The notes: generated from the sequence alone by a model not told the origin. Shown: positions 1-14,002, numbered from the stretch's first letter. The stretch: DNA of 64,000 nt from Aphis gossypii (GCF_020184175.1 NC_065530.1:40029260-40093259); one strand, 5' to 3'. Numbers and translations: made by a program.

Positions 1-3000
1 ATAATTATACGTAAAAAAATAAAAATGAACTAATAACATTAATAATAACATTAAAAATAACATTAAAAATAATGTAGTACAATAACCTAATAATTAAATT
101 TTAAAAAGGCACAATATGTCGTTGTAACAACGGTAAAGTGCGATAAAGGCAAGATACCCTTACTTTTTCGCAAAATCTATCTTTATCGTATGGAATAAAT
201 AATCATTGATAGATTAGAATAAATAGCAATAGTTGTATTTTAGTTATAGATATAAAATATAATATGTATAAAAAATATGCCACTGTAGCTCCTCGTATAA
301 CAATATTTTTTATTTCGGTGACAATAACCGTCGGAAATAAAAGCGTTCGAAAAAAGGTTTTGGGTTTTCGGACTTTAGAGAAAAATACCATTCTGGAATT
401 TCGATTCGAAAAAAACGATGGATACCGTCAAATATCCAAAATCTGGCACTGCACATAATTGTAACATTCACTATATTATAGTGACCTAATCAATGACGAA
501 ATATGCTTGACACCTACTATACAACAGTAAACAGAGACAATTTTTAAGCCTTATGTTCGCGATAAATAAATTTAATACGTATTGAAATAAATTTTAACTA
601 ATGTTTATCGAACGAAAAACGAAGTATAAAATGTAATTTTCATTTATTATGATAATAGTTTAAGGTCACTTCGAATATTTTTAAAATCAAGAAATCAAAA
701 AAATAAAATAAAATTAGAAAACTTACTGTACTCTGTGGTAGGTTTAGAATATACCTAATGTTATTGAGAAAGTCACTATAACGCATATGAATTAAATAAA
801 TTAATGTATACGTAACACGACTATAATTTCTAAAACATTCCATTTTGTTTAATATATTGGTTATAGTAGTGAGTGATTCAGTATCAATTACAATTTTCTA
901 AAGATGGTTTATGTTATGTTTATATTAATAAACGTGTAGGTTGATTCAATTTTTTAAAAATTAAATATTGCATATAGTTTATAATTCCATGCTTACCGGC
1001 ATACGTAGAATCGTGTAATTATAGATTCATTCTATCATAAACTTAAAATTGTTATAAATATTTCGTAGTTGTGTATCTTGTATTATATCGTTAATTAACG
1101 TTTGAATATCAAACTTTATTAAAATTTTAATTTCAAATGGTTATAAAAAAACTGTGAATACGTATATTCAATATTTTAAAATTATTCTAAAAATAAACTA
1201 TGAAGAATATTACATTACATTTTTAACGAAGAATAAAAATTGTATTTTAATAAATCATAACAAAACTTAATTTAAAATATTTATAGGAACATGGCTCAAA
1301 AACAGATCAAATGTCTTTAAAATGTATAACAATATTATTGAATTATATCTTGATATTAATAATAATATTTAGTAAAAATTAAAATTCTCTATAATCATTA
1401 CCTCTATTCTAATTTTAAAAGTGTACGAACCTTTATTTATTGACACAAAAGTACAATGAAACAAATTGATGCGGAAAACGAAAATCCACTTGAGATGAAC
1501 TTACTAGTGAAATTAAATCTTACTTGATGTTTAGATGATGATTGAACACTAAAATGAGAATAATCATATAAATCAAAAATATAAAATAATGAATCTATAA
1601 ATCTATTCCTGTTGTATCACGTCTTTATTATGATTGGATCTTATAAAAAAACGTTTACGTATTTATGGTTTTATTTTATTCGATAACAAAGGTCACACTT
1701 TTGATAATTAATTCGGGTTAGAATAATGCAAAAAATGCATAATAATATCATCTTAATTAATAGATATATATTAGAAAAATTATTTTATAATTTTTATTGC
1801 TTATAGAAATTAGGTTTTTATTTATTATACATTTACACATAATGTATTGTAATTTAATGAAGAATCAACAAATTGCAAATTTTATTTTAGTTTATTTACA
1901 AATTTACAATTAGATTTTAATAATGAAGTACTTTAAATACATTAGTATAACAACATTTTATTTTTTTTTATTTTTTTTTTTTTATCATAGTTTGCCCAAT
2001 CTATTTAATTATAGACAATATTATAACCGATGTACTGCTTATTCGGTAGAGAACTGATAATTCAAATTTCATATCAATAATTAATAATAATCAACATGTT
2101 GCTAATGTATGACTACAGTTTTAACTTAATACATTTAAAATTTAACGGAACTTTAGAGTAAATTTTTTTATTTGCGCTCCAAATGGATGTATTCACCTTT
2201 ATATATTATGTTTTAAATTTAAAAAATAGGATTAAAAAAATATAAAATAAATATAATTAATAAAGTATAACATTTTAATTAAAGTTTACAAATAATTTTA
2301 TTTATAAAATCACTCAATCCAAATAAAATTATTTTATACATAAGACACGATGTATGTAGAATAGATTAAATTATGGTTTTAATAAATGATATACACAATA
2401 AAAAAATATACAATTATTTAAACCTATTTTTCATACCTAAATTTGAAATAAAGAAACCAAAATCAATGCTTGAATGAATTAAAAAATTTTCACCTTAAAA
2501 TGATATTTTACCTTTTTAAAGATGAAAATTTAAAAATTTATAAAATACTTTGGGTGAACCATACACATATTAATTATTATTACCTATATAATTATCCATT
2601 ATAAATTATAATATTTTGAAAAAAGTATAGGTACACTTAACTAAATACGTCAGTTACCAATGTTAAAATATTCTCTATTTTCTACATAAAAAAATAAAAA
2701 CCCTTTTTGTATTTAAATTTCGTACAATTTTAAAGAATATATTATATAAAACATAAAAGTACTACATTTGCTACAAATATGCTTGAGCGATAACTTTAAA
2801 GCGTTAAATAGAAAGAACCCTCCCGAAAATACCATTGAAATTCTGAACAAACCTGACAAACCTAGTCAGTTGTAGTGTTGCGTTCCGTATTATAAAAATA
2901 GAGTACCTATGGCTAGGATCACATTTTACCACCCCTTATTATTAAGTAATTTATTATTTGATTTATTGATTGATGCATTTTTATCGACAACAGTACTTTT

Positions 3001-5570
3001 TTATTATAATATTAATTCTTTTTTTAGCCACCTGCTAAATTCAATGCGTACGGTGTATTATTATATTATAATTTATACTTCAAATACTTGATTTGTTCCT
3101 TTATTTTTAATTTAACATTCTGATGACGAATGACGATTTTATATGGACTTTTATGAGACGCAATATAAATATAAATAAAATATCCGTATTTTAAAAAAAT
3201 GATAATCCATTTATAAGCCACACACACATATAAAGTATTGTACTGATTTCTATAAGAGACTTTAACATAGGTAATACACCCTTATAAAGGATCAGGTAAT
3301 AATATATGAGCACGATAAAAACGAAAAGAAATAGTTGAAATAGAATCTAAGAAGATAACTTCAACAACTATAATACTTCCTGAGTCCTGACCTCTATTAT
3401 ATATTATCTGGAATGATGCTTCTTAGTCCTTAGTATAAAGTGGTTGAAGAAAGAAGGGACTTTAAAAATATTTACCTGAATGGCTTTAAGAATTTTAGGC
3501 GATAATGTAAATGTTTTTGTGAAATTTAATTCTTTTAGAATTGTTTTAGAAACATAATTATATATTTGTTTGTATACGAAAATTACACAGGTATACCCTA
3601 TGTATAGAGTATTCGATTGAATTCATCATTACAAGGTTTGGATTTTTTTCTGCACCCTAGATCGGTAAATCGCATTGTTAGGTTAGGTTATAATATGTCA
3701 TGCCTGAGTATCATAATAATTTTTATTCACAGAATGAGTATAGGTATACTAGTTCTTTTGGACACCTAATGAAATAAACATTGACTTACCCATTATTTCA
3801 GTGTAGAGGCGTTGTTCCATGTGGGTCTCTCGTTAATAATCGTCTGTCTAGATTCATTCCTTTAATATTACCATACTATAATGGGTCTATACTCTATACA
3901 ACTTATACAGCATAGATTATAATATATTATACACCAACATAATCATGTATATTATATTTGATTTAAAGGTTATTTATTTTCGTGTATTACAATTTACAAC
4001 AATCTTATGTCTGGAAAACTCTAATTTGCGGAAATAGGATAATTGTCACAGAAAAAGAAACATTTTTCTATGTTTGAAAATTTTTACTGAAATATATAGA
4101 TCTAAAAGAAAATTATGATAACGTTATACAGTTATAACAAGCCTGCAGGAAATAATAGTTAACAGTGGTTTTTTAAAATTAAATTAAATATTTACGCAGA
4201 TTTCATTCTTTTAAAATATAAGTTATTTAGTGTTTATAAACATAAAGAAAGAAAAACTATTACAATTTGGATTAGTGTGTATCTTTCCAATTTTTTTTTT
4301 CATTTAAAACTTCTTGTATTTATAGACATTTTTAAAATTTTAAACATAATGAAATAATAATATTATAGGTAGAAATATATTTATATACTATTATATTTTA
4401 TATTATCAATTAGAAGTTAGTAATAAGTTAAAAGTTAATTTGTGTAGACTGGATACCTAATCTAGGGTTGCCATATGTACCGGTTTAGCCAGGGCTGTAC
4501 TAATTTTCGATATCCAGTAAGTTTTCCGGGCAACCAATTGTCTCGAAATCAAGCTTCAAGATTATTTTTACATTTTACTAAACATTTCTGTAATAGAAAA
4601 ACAAAATTGTTTAGATGAATGAAAAAAATAATCGAGTTGATAGTTTAATTGATTGACGAAATCCGTATTAAAACTGTGTTCCTATAGTTTGGTAGTTGGT
4701 GACGACAATTAATTATTTATAAAATAATAAATAACTAATAATATAAGTCATTGTTTTCCTGTTCTTCCACAATAATTTTTGCTATGACTAATCGGTTTAT
4801 TCGCTAATAATTGATCATTTTTTCGATTAGTCATTATTCCGATTTCCGATTTGTAATATTGAGTAAGTTTTTGAATTACAAACATATGTAGTATAGTAGA
4901 ATGCTGACCATTATGTGTATATTTTAATTACAATCAAATACCGTGTTAAAACTGATGGTTGACCGTGGACGAGTGGTATACTATTTTTCCCATAAAATGT
5001 ATATCTACAAAATTTATTTGATTCGTTTTAATTAAAATAAAATATGGCAACCCTAACCTATCCTAACCTAAATATTCTATATGAATAGATTATACATAGT
5101 TGGATCATCTTTTGCAAATATTTTATTAGATATGACGTGTGCGTATGAGTAGAGCTTGAAATTTTTACGCATATTAGGCAGATTTCAATTTTTTTTTTTT
5201 AAACATGATAACGTACGGTTTATTTGTAATCATTACAAATTAAAAAGATGGTAAATTTAATTTAGAATAGGAAAATTTTTTTAAAAAACTGGTATCACTG
5301 CAGGTGGGCGAAGACTAAAAAATCCAATAAACAACCGATACAGAAATATAATAATATTATCGCAGTGTATATTTTAAATATTTTTATTCATTGCGCACAC
5401 ACAATAGAAAAGAGTATACAAGATGCGTATACCTGCAGTCTACAAACGGTAGCAGTATTCGTTTATGGTGGGGGTCATCATTTATTTAACTCGTATACCT
5501 ACGTATAAAAAATTGTATTATCAATCCCGATAAATAATAAAAAAAAAAAAAAAATCCAAAAACACGAATT
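1..5570. other. Gene-free AT-rich intergenic DNA
   Basis: I see no coding exon, tRNA or conserved protein fragment on either strand. Reading frames are short and dominated by AT-rich codons. The only structured item is the inverted-repeat element at 4465-5053. Poly-T runs occur near 1960-1985 and 5190-5200. Confidence 0.6.
4465..5053. mobile_element. Non-autonomous DNA transposon with TIRs and a TA target site
   Basis: The left end reads GGGTTGCCATAT (from 4465) and the right end reads ATATGGCAACCC (to 5053), its exact reverse complement. TA lies directly outside each end (4463-4464 and 5054-5055), as expected for a TA-duplicating element such as Tc1/mariner. The 589-bp body has no transposase reading frame, so it would be a MITE-like relic. 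The TIR and the flanking TA are seen directly. The superfamily is inference, because a TA is common in AT-rich DNA. Confidence 0.5.
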
Positions 5571-5579
5571 TATACCACG

Positions 5580-6130
5580 CGCGCGGGTTAATGACAGCTC
5601 AACAGTATACGATATGTACTATTTTTCTATAAATAATAATCGCCCTGTATACACCTGTGACACTCGAGACGCCGTCGTCATTATAATTTATGTTTACGTC
5701 AACGCCGCGATGACGGGCAAACCGACGGCGACGCCGACACATGACGAACGAGTGTGTGTGTCCGACGTGCGCGTGCGAGCTTGTGTGACAAACCCCGAAA
5801 ACCCTTTGTAGGAAGTGCGCTCGGTACGAATGGTCGTCGGACGACAATGTCCAACGGTCAGCTGCGTATAATAATTGTATTATTATCGTCGTCGTCGTCG
5901 TCTTCGCCTTCGTCGATACCGTTTCAATCGTTCCCGCAGTCGCAGTTGTCGTCGTCGTCGCCGTGACTTTTGGCCGAGACGCAACGGCTGCATATTTTGT
6001 TTTATCATTATCACTGTATAGTATACCCGTCGTCCGTATCACGTCGGCGGCATCGAGGAGATAAGGCGAGGGTCCGGCGGCGGGCACGCTGCAGGAATGA
6101 AAATCAAACATGCCAACAACAACAACAACA
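5580..6130 (+). promoter_or_regulatory. CpG-rich promoter-like block
   Basis: This block contrasts sharply with the AT-rich surroundings. It is rich in CG and contains GTC/TCG trinucleotide runs (about 5885-5910 and 5945-5960). On the + strand it ends in a good 5' splice donor (GTGAGT at 6131). I infer a promoter plus 5' exon, most likely serving the EAAT gene downstream. No core promoter element could be fixed. The long frames seen here on both strands (for example 5599-6156 on the - strand) are products of the repeats and high CG content. Confidence 0.4.
6097..6130 (+). CDS. Candidate distal first coding exon of the EAAT gene
   Basis: An ATG at 6097 opens 11 codons plus one base (M-K-I-K-H-A followed by five Asn) and runs into a GTGAGT donor at 6131. 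The EAAT exon at about 14 kb has an acceptor (poly-T then ACAG, ending at 13997). Exon bases from 13998 give a partial codon, then Asp, then the Met at 14003. Joining 6130 to 13998 keeps the frame and makes N-D-M-E-R-Q at the junction, adding 13 residues to a 502-residue protein. Phase agreement alone has a one-in-three chance of occurring by accident. This could instead be a 5' UTR exon, or belong to another transcript. Confidence 0.35.
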
Positions 6131-9100
6131 GTGAGTGATCGATACCAATCAATCATTACCTATGTATATATATATATATATATATTATAATAACTACTAA
6201 TATACGCCATTATCGAATTGTTCAAGTAAATAATTTATGTTTTATTATAATATATTATAATATGATTTGCTGTCAGATTCGAAAAAAAATTGGTCCATAA
6301 TAGCAGTCTGACTTGGAGCACGCTTGTCAAACAATAATTATGATATTTTTGTGTGCACATTTATTACCAAAGCTATAGTCGTTAATTTTCCCGGATCTAA
6401 ACTAATATAGAGAATTTATTTCCAATTAATTCTAATATTTACACTCGTATAAAGTACGTTCGATAGTACCGCGGTATAATACAGTAGCTTAATAAACATT
6501 TAACGCCGTTCGTTTATCTGAAAACGTTAATATCGCCGAAACTATATAACATTGATATTTTTGAGTACATTCAGGTACAAAGGTTATACAAACACTGACG
6601 GTAAAATAATTATTAATAGAATTTACCTATTGAACTCTCTAGAACAATTAGATTTTGAATACCACCACACCTGATTAGAAAAAATATCATTATACTAATA
6701 AAGGAAAAATACAAACTCATCATTGTGCACCAATGTATTCACTGTTTTGCCCAGAATCGAAGGATGTAAAAATATTTTTAAAAATCTATTTTATATACGT
6801 TTGTTAAATACAGAAATATGTGTATTTTAGGAGTCAAGTGTACTTTCGCACACTGCACTTGCAAAATCTAGACCTGAATCCTGATGCTTGTCGATCGTTA
6901 TATTAGGTATATAATAATATAGTCGTTGACCGTTACAGTAGTCGCGATGTTATCTAAAAGACCTAACCTAACCAATAATTACTGATTTGTTTTTTTCGGT
7001 CTTCAATTACGTGCGCGATTTTATATGTATTCCGCGCGCGCCCGTTTGCAGATTTCTAATTATTCTTTTTATTATTTGCGAAAAGTCGACGTCCACGTTT
7101 ACTCCGCAGCACATCATATTATTATATTATTTTAATATGTACCGAATATATGTGTAATTGATTTTTTCTTATTTATTTATTTATTTTTTTTTTTTTATCA
7201 TAATAGTTAATACTGCAACAATGCACGTCCTGTCCTACATTACCTAATATATATTGGCTATATTATATTCGTTTGGAACATAACGTGGACCAACGGAGGC
7301 GAAAATATAATATTGTTCAGCCGTCGTCTGTTGGATTTATCAAACTATAATTTATGCAATATGTAAATAAGAATCATTATTATAATAATTATTGTATGTA
7401 AACTTCGGGTCTCACGTGCGACATCCCACAGAGATCGTTATTGCAATAATTTTATTATACGGTTCGTCGTATAATATTATGATTGCATTCACTGAATCTT
7501 GTTCAACAACTAAACTCACGATTTATAATATATTCGATTAATCCAAACCGCATCAAACCACTTCGATAAAAATAAAGTGAATCTTATAGTTTTATTACTG
7601 CAACATTGCAGGAAAAATATTGGTAATTATATTGGTTTGTCATCGACCTATCATCCATAATGATAATAATAATAAATAGAATAAAAGTGATGGTAATTAA
7701 TTTTTTAATTTAATAATTCCAAGAGTTATAAATATATAGAAATAATAATATTATGTTTTAAGAAAAATAGATTTAAAAAAATATTAATATCAATTAACCC
7801 ATACAGTTATTATTATTCAACCAAAATTAAAATTTAGATGGAGGTCAAAATGTTGCTATACATTTTAAAATTGTATCAAATACATATTTTTATCATTTAC
7901 CTTTGATCATTCTTCGACGTTTTTTGTTGTCCCATTTGGCCTACATATTTTGTGTAAGCACTGTAAGCCTTTGCCCTTGCAGGTCAAGTGTTGACAAAAT
8001 GTTATCTATATGATAAACAATAAATGAAATAAAAATGCATATTGTTATAAATTTACAGAAGCTCTCCAGCTATCAGAAAGAATTATTGAACCTTGTACAT
8101 GATAAACACGTTTAATGTATTGTTTAGTGTTTGATTATTTGTTTTTTTACTCATGAAATAAACACCGATAGTAATAATTAATAGAACATTTTTCTCGAAA
8201 CTAATGAAACTATTAGCTTATGCGCAATATAATCGATTATTATAGAGAGACGAGGCAATGAAAATATATAATATGTCAGGGTGGAGTTAGAAATAATTAG
8301 CCGTACTGAAATAATTATTCAGAACTTAATATCTTATTCCGAAAATTAAATATTTAATGACTGAAAAAATAACAAATAAAACTAATTATTTCTATAGATA
8401 GCAAGTTATTTTATGAATATCTAATATAAATTAGTATACTATATAACCATATACTTTAGAATTTTATATCGTTATAAATCATAATCATTGTTTTCCACTA
8501 TAATATATTATACTGTATTGCTAAATATCAGAGCGAGTAAATTTTATTTAAGGAGAAAATTGGAATATTTATGATTGACGTATTATTATAACATAATAGA
8601 AAGGCTTGAAAGGCATTTAACCGTACTAATGCAATTTGATAAAAACACTATTTAAACCTAGTTTAAAATTTATATTTGAAATTCAATCAGCTGAAATTAA
8701 GAAATTGAAAGCAGTAAATGTTTTTTTTAACATACAGATACATCGATAAGTCACTTGAAATCAAATTTCCCAGATTTTAGAATTTTTCCCAAAAATTAAA
8801 ATATGACAATCTATAATTTATTATGATTTTGAATATAATATGTATAAAATAAAAACGTAGGAAAATCTATTTCAAGTATAGACGCATGACGTCAACTATA
8901 AATCTTTTATCAGAATTATAATAAGTTTACTATAATATAGATCAGTACGTAAGAAATAGAACACATTTAAACTCCTATTTTGTTCGTGTGTTATTAATGT
9001 GTTAGACAGAACATCATCGCTTTCACGTTTTAATTAAAACACCGCCACTATATGATGATGGTTATCGAGTATCGCAGGTTATTGATTATTCTTTTATTTC

Positions 9101-9704
9101 AAATTATTCATAATTATAGTACTATACTAATGAAAAAAAGAAAATTATGAGAGGGGAAATAATTTTTTGTGTACTTATTATATGAACAAGTACCAAAAAC
9201 TTATAAGTAGGTAGCTAAGTACAAATTCCATCTGCAATAATCACTGAAATAATTAAGACTTCGAAATGATTAAAATAAAAGTAAAATTAAATTTTATAGA
9301 TATCAAACACATAGGTATATGCGAGCATTTATTATTTTGAAATTTGTATGCTAATAAACAAAATATTAAATTATTCTTATTTAGTTCATTTTTCAATACC
9401 TATAATTATCTAATTTTATAATCAATTTTAAATTTTCATAAAAACAATAATAAAATCTTACTTATACAAATTAAGTTCATTATCAAACATATAGAGTTAA
9501 ACTAAAATAAAATAATAAATTAATATAATTATTTAATTAAAATATACATGACACATAATTATTTTTAATCAATATAATACTCGTATAACTATATAGTCTA
9601 TAGGTAAATTGTACATAATTATTAAATACTAAATAGTAGCTTCTCAATTTGATTCCTAAGCTTAAAACTTTAAAGTGATTCTAAGTGTCCACGAAGTTGA
9701 CTTT

Positions 9705-10725
9705 TCAACTTTATTTAAAGATTTTAAACATTTTGAAAATTATATTCACAGTTAACAAATAGTTTGCAAAAATTGACATAACTATTTTTCAAATTTTCAA
9801 GGACAAATTATGACGTAGTTATCGGGAAAAAGAATACAGCAGGACCAACTGGCAACTTCACACAACCCTTCAATATTGGCTTAGAAAGTCCAAACCTATT
9901 TTAAAATATTTTCTACGGTTAGTAAGAATTGAAAAGTCCACACATAGAATTTGCAAATAAATTTCCCAGTCAGGAATAGCTTTTAAAGTTTTATATCCTT
10001 TCAATATTGACTAGATGCTTGAAATTTTCACCAATATTTTAAATTATAATTTTCTGTTTATGATACAATTTTTAAAATAGCTTGGTTATTTTAGTTTTTT
10101 TTTCTATAATAAATTTTAATAAAAGTTATTCGCTGGATCAAAATGTTTGAAAATGTAATATAAGATATCGCTTAAGTTAATTGTTCATACATCTATATAA
10201 CAATATTAAAAATACATAGGCATGTACTTTCATTATACACATTTGAAAAAAATAATTTTGATCGTGTTAACACCTATTTTATCCTTAGAAATTCATGATA
10301 ACTTTTATCTTTATATCCAAGTTTTGAACATTTCACATATGATTTCTCGTAAAAATTAGTTCATAATAAAAATTAACTAATAATGAACCATAAAATCTAT
10401 TTAAATACAATTTTTTTTAACAGATTTAAGTATTTTAGGCCGACATCGGAGGACTAGGTATAAAACTTTGAAAGCTGGTTTTAGTCAAAGAACTTACTTG
10501 AAAATTCTGAGAATGGACTTGCCAACACTTGCTAACTGTAGAAAATATTTAAAAATAAGTTTAAACTTTCTGAACTGACATTAAAGGGCTGCTTGAAAAA
10601 GGCTCTGCTACCTATATCGTATTTTCCAATAACTGCAAAATATTCTTGCAAATCCTTGCTAAACTACTTGCTAACTGTGAACATAATTTTCAAAGTGTTT
10701 GAATAAAGTTGACATTATTCTTTAA
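9705..10725. repeat. Large inverted duplication / foldback-like element
   Basis: The left arm (about 9705-10005) and the reverse complement of the right arm (about 10440-10725) are clearly the same sequence, diverged. Shared anchors, in order along the left arm, include CAACTTTATT, TTTGAAAATTAT then TTCACAGTTA, AAATATTTTCTAC then GTTAG, and AAAGTTTTATA. The spacer is about 430 bp and has no reading frame. The right arm also contains a short internal duplication around the words TTGCTAACTGT. It could be an old long-TIR transposon or a foldback element. Arm boundaries are approximate. Confidence 0.55.
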
Positions 10726-10859
10726 CATAAATAACATTCATTATTATTGTAAAAAATTGTGCTTGTCATAAAATTGTTATATATTTTAATTAGTAAATAA
10801 TTCAAAAATTTAGATTTATATAGGTAAATAGTACTACCGCCAATACTAGATCAACTGAG

Positions 10860-11145
10860 TCCATCCATATTCCAACTTTCCGTTCAAACTTTTTATCAAA
10901 TGATCCTTTTGTTAAAGCTATGCGCAGTTTAATAATAATAATATTGGTATAATATGGCCTTAAATTTTTGTATTTACCAACTGCATTTTTATTTTTATTA
11001 CTATTCTTATTATTATTTTTAATATATTGTTATCACTTATGTATATTAATGTAATCATTTACGTTCATTTTTGTATTATCTAAAATTGTATTTGTAAAAA
11101 GCCAAATGGCGTTTATATCAATAAATAAATAAATAAAAATAAACT
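10860..11145 (+). mobile_element. Probable LINE 3' end (remnant)
   Basis: A short frame at about 10868-10950 reads I-P-T-F-R-S-N-F-L-S-N-D-P-F-V-K-A-M-R-S-L. This resembles the C-terminal tail found after the reverse transcriptase in some non-LTR retrotransposons. It is followed by an AT-rich 3' UTR, the words AAGCCAAATGGCGTTTATAT (about 11098-11118) and a terminal (ATAA)n run, a common LINE 3' end. The identification is by pattern recognition only. Confidence 0.35.
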
Positions 11146-12949
11146 ATATTCTAATATATCTAATATATATATTTATATAAAATACAACAATATTGACGGT
11201 GATAATGATTATTCATCAACACCATTAAAATAGTTATTAAAGCAATCGTTTTGTATCCTAAGTATTCGAATAGGGCAGTAATAAATATATGAATATTGAT
11301 GATTTTATTTGGAGTATCCTCAAAGAATATAAAAGACCATATTTAAAATATAATTTTTTTTCTAATTAAAACTTCGATTATTTATTGTAAATTGTAAGAT
11401 AATGTGTTTTTTATTTTTTATTTTTTTTATTATTTGTATTTGAAATACTTCTACTGTAGAGTCTAATATACAGAATTAATACAAACATTAATAATTATCA
11501 CCGTTATTTTCTTATTAGGTAGGTAAGTACACATGTTAAATATTTATCTTTAACGCAACATATTATCGAATTGCGTGAATTTCACACTTCTGCGTCTACT
11601 CGTTATATGTTTCACCATCCTCAAATCTTAATATTTACATATTTTATAAGTACCTATATACTTATAACGTACCGTCAACTCTTTTTTGAACGCATATTAT
11701 GTTTCAAAATTAAATCTAATATAATGATATCATAGTGAATGTGCAAAACTCAAAATCTAAAATGAAATAATTGAATGCTATCTGGTTTTTTTCACCTGTT
11801 TGTCAATAGGCATAATATTACATTATAGGTACATTATGCAGTTTACACAACATTAAAAAATAAAAACAAAAATCAAAGAATAAAAAAAATCCGAAAACCT
11901 ATTAACATAGAAATCTTATATGCCTAAAGAGAAGTACAGCTGGGTGCGGTTTGTCAACATTTTTAAGATTGCGCCATCGTTAAAAATTTTCAATACAGCC
12001 TACTGACCTCGTATGTTCTCCTTGTCTATAATGTGTTATCTAATAATCCAAAAATATTAAACCGTTTGTTTTCGTGTTTCTTAAAAATCTTAGTTGACCA
12101 ATTTATAGAGTTAAATATTTATGTAAATGTTTTGAAACCTGAATTAAAAAACTTCATTAAGTATTCAAATGGTTATAGGCACACTATATATAAATAATTA
12201 TAAACTACAATCAGCATAGACAATGAATATTTTAGAGACCTGTTATATTTATATACTGTAAATGATCGACCGTGTTCGAGAACAAATTAATACCGTATTT
12301 AGGATTGTGTTGTCCTAGGACCCTAAGAATAGACTTAACATTTCTTTATTGCATATCCTCTCACCTCTCCCATAAATAAAAGTTCCTTCGAACGATTTTT
12401 TTTTATACCTGTGCTTCAAAACTAACCTTTCTTATTTGTGACATTTGTGGGCTACTATAGATACAGACAACTTATATAATCGTCATTTATAGCTTAAAAT
12501 TATTGTTCGCCTTAAAATCTTGATGCCCTACTATATTTATAGTTGATCGAGTATAGAAATTTGGCGTATACTGTAATCACATCGTATAGCAATAACCCGT
12601 TAGACACCCCGACATCCGTACATACCATATAATATTGGGTTGCAGTGGCGTATTTGCAGTGGTGATAACGATAACTAAAAATATACTTGGCCATAAACTA
12701 AACTTTTATTATTTTTATGTTTTATTATAACAAAATTTGCTCGATAAACAGAAACGTGAAAGGCAATTCTAGTTTTTTTTTTTTAAGGTCATCAGTCATC
12801 ACCATCCCCTTCCCCCCACAACAAATTTATACAACAAGAAATAAACGCCGTACGGCAGATGACTAGAATATAATATAGACCTATTATATAGTAGTTCAGA
12901 GTTTCAGACACTGCGATTTTCACACGACCAGATGAATCGTATACACTTT

Positions 12950-13870
12950 TATATACCGCCCGATGACCGTTACTCCGGCGACGTGACCCCGAGGTCTAAA
13001 TCGGTGGGGCACGTTATAAAATCTACTTGCGACATATATGTCTTAAAACCTAGGCCTATACTGCAGCAGCGGCAATAGCGTAGCGGTTTTCGTTTCTTCC
13101 GAAGCGCGCGCGGTGTTAAAATCGCCCGGCCGGCGCGGTTTCCCCCCCGCGGACCCGCCGAAGAGCGTCCGTCATAATGAAATGGTTTAGTTTTTTCGAT
13201 TTTATACACGCACTGAGCGTAGGTACGCACGATAGCATAATAAAATAATGTCAGTGGCGGCGGCGGCGGATATAATATTATTATTATCGATGCACACGCC
13301 GCGCCGTCGCGGTCGGCTGGAGCGTCGTCGCGCGAAGCGCATGCAAGCGACAGCGTCGGCGTCCGACATTCTCGTCCCGAAAACCAGTTCCCCCTGGTTA
13401 CCACCACCCAGGTAACAGTGCACGAGCGTACAATTCACTCGTAAAACCACGGTCGTGTGCGTATGCACAGGTACAACATACTGGCACGATGTATTTATTA
13501 TTATTGTTGTTATTACCGTCATCATCATCGTCAACATAGGTAGGTAGTGGTCGTTGTCGTCGTGTGTGCGGTTTTGTTCTGCGCGCGTTTCCTCCAGCAG
13601 TCAGTCGCGTGTGCACAGAATTCACGACGCTCCGCGCATTTTTTTCGTACGGCGCGACGACGATGGCAAAATCTTCCGGACGCGTATAAAACCGTACGCC
13701 AGCAGTGATCGTAATAATATTACACAGTGTCTCGTTGATTTATTGCAACGGTTATAACCAGATACCTGTCCGCGATTATACATATAGTGCGAAACACTGC
13801 AGCGGTCTTCTAAGCTCGCAGTAAATCCATTTTGACGCCACACTCCAGAGGTTAGATAAACCTCTATATA
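12950..13870 (+). promoter_or_regulatory. Second CpG-rich block immediately upstream of EAAT
   Basis: About 900 bp of CG-rich sequence (peaks near 13050-13180 and 13540-13700) ends about 130 bp before the first conserved EAAT exon. An arthropod-type initiator match (TCAGTC near 13600) lies inside it. No strong 5' donor follows on the + strand; the best is GTTAGA near 13850. It is probably a proximal EAAT promoter or 5' UTR region. Apparent frames on the - strand here look like artefacts of CG content. Confidence 0.4.
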
Positions 13871-14002
13871 ATATTACCTATATTGTATCTGACCGCGTAG
13901 AGTCTGAAATTAAAAACAATATACCAGCTATTTCACGTCATATGGGTACAAGATATTATTTTACGTATCGTGTTGTTTTTTTTTTTTTTTTTTACAGACG
14001 AC

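Larger units (their letters stand above)
6131..12950. other. Gene-free DNA (possible EAAT intron 1)
   Basis: I see no conserved coding sequence. If the distal exon at 6097 is real, this stretch is a first intron of about 7.9 kb. Otherwise it is upstream flank. It contains a TA microsatellite (about 6163-6186), a large inverted duplication (about 9705-10725) and a LINE-like 3' end (about 10860-11145). Confidence 0.5.

Noticed and set aside
5048..5076. CCTAACC words resembling the insect telomere repeat TTAGG
   Set aside because: The units are irregular and few; similar words at about 3680 and 6960 are equally short. There is not enough for an interstitial telomere.
5599..6156. 185-codon open frame on the - strand rich in Thr, Val and His
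   Set aside because: It lies across GTC/TCG repeats and CG-rich DNA, has no recognisable domain, and the opposite strand has the better splice donor. I regard it as a by-product of composition.
12644..12672. CAGTGGCGTA and CAGTGGTG words like a hAT terminus
   Set aside because: No matching inverted end or 8-bp duplication could be found nearby.
12970..13625. Three overlapping open frames on the - strand (145, 111 and 75 codons)
   Set aside because: All are in the CpG-rich block, rich in Arg, Ala and Cys, overlap each other in different frames, and match no family.
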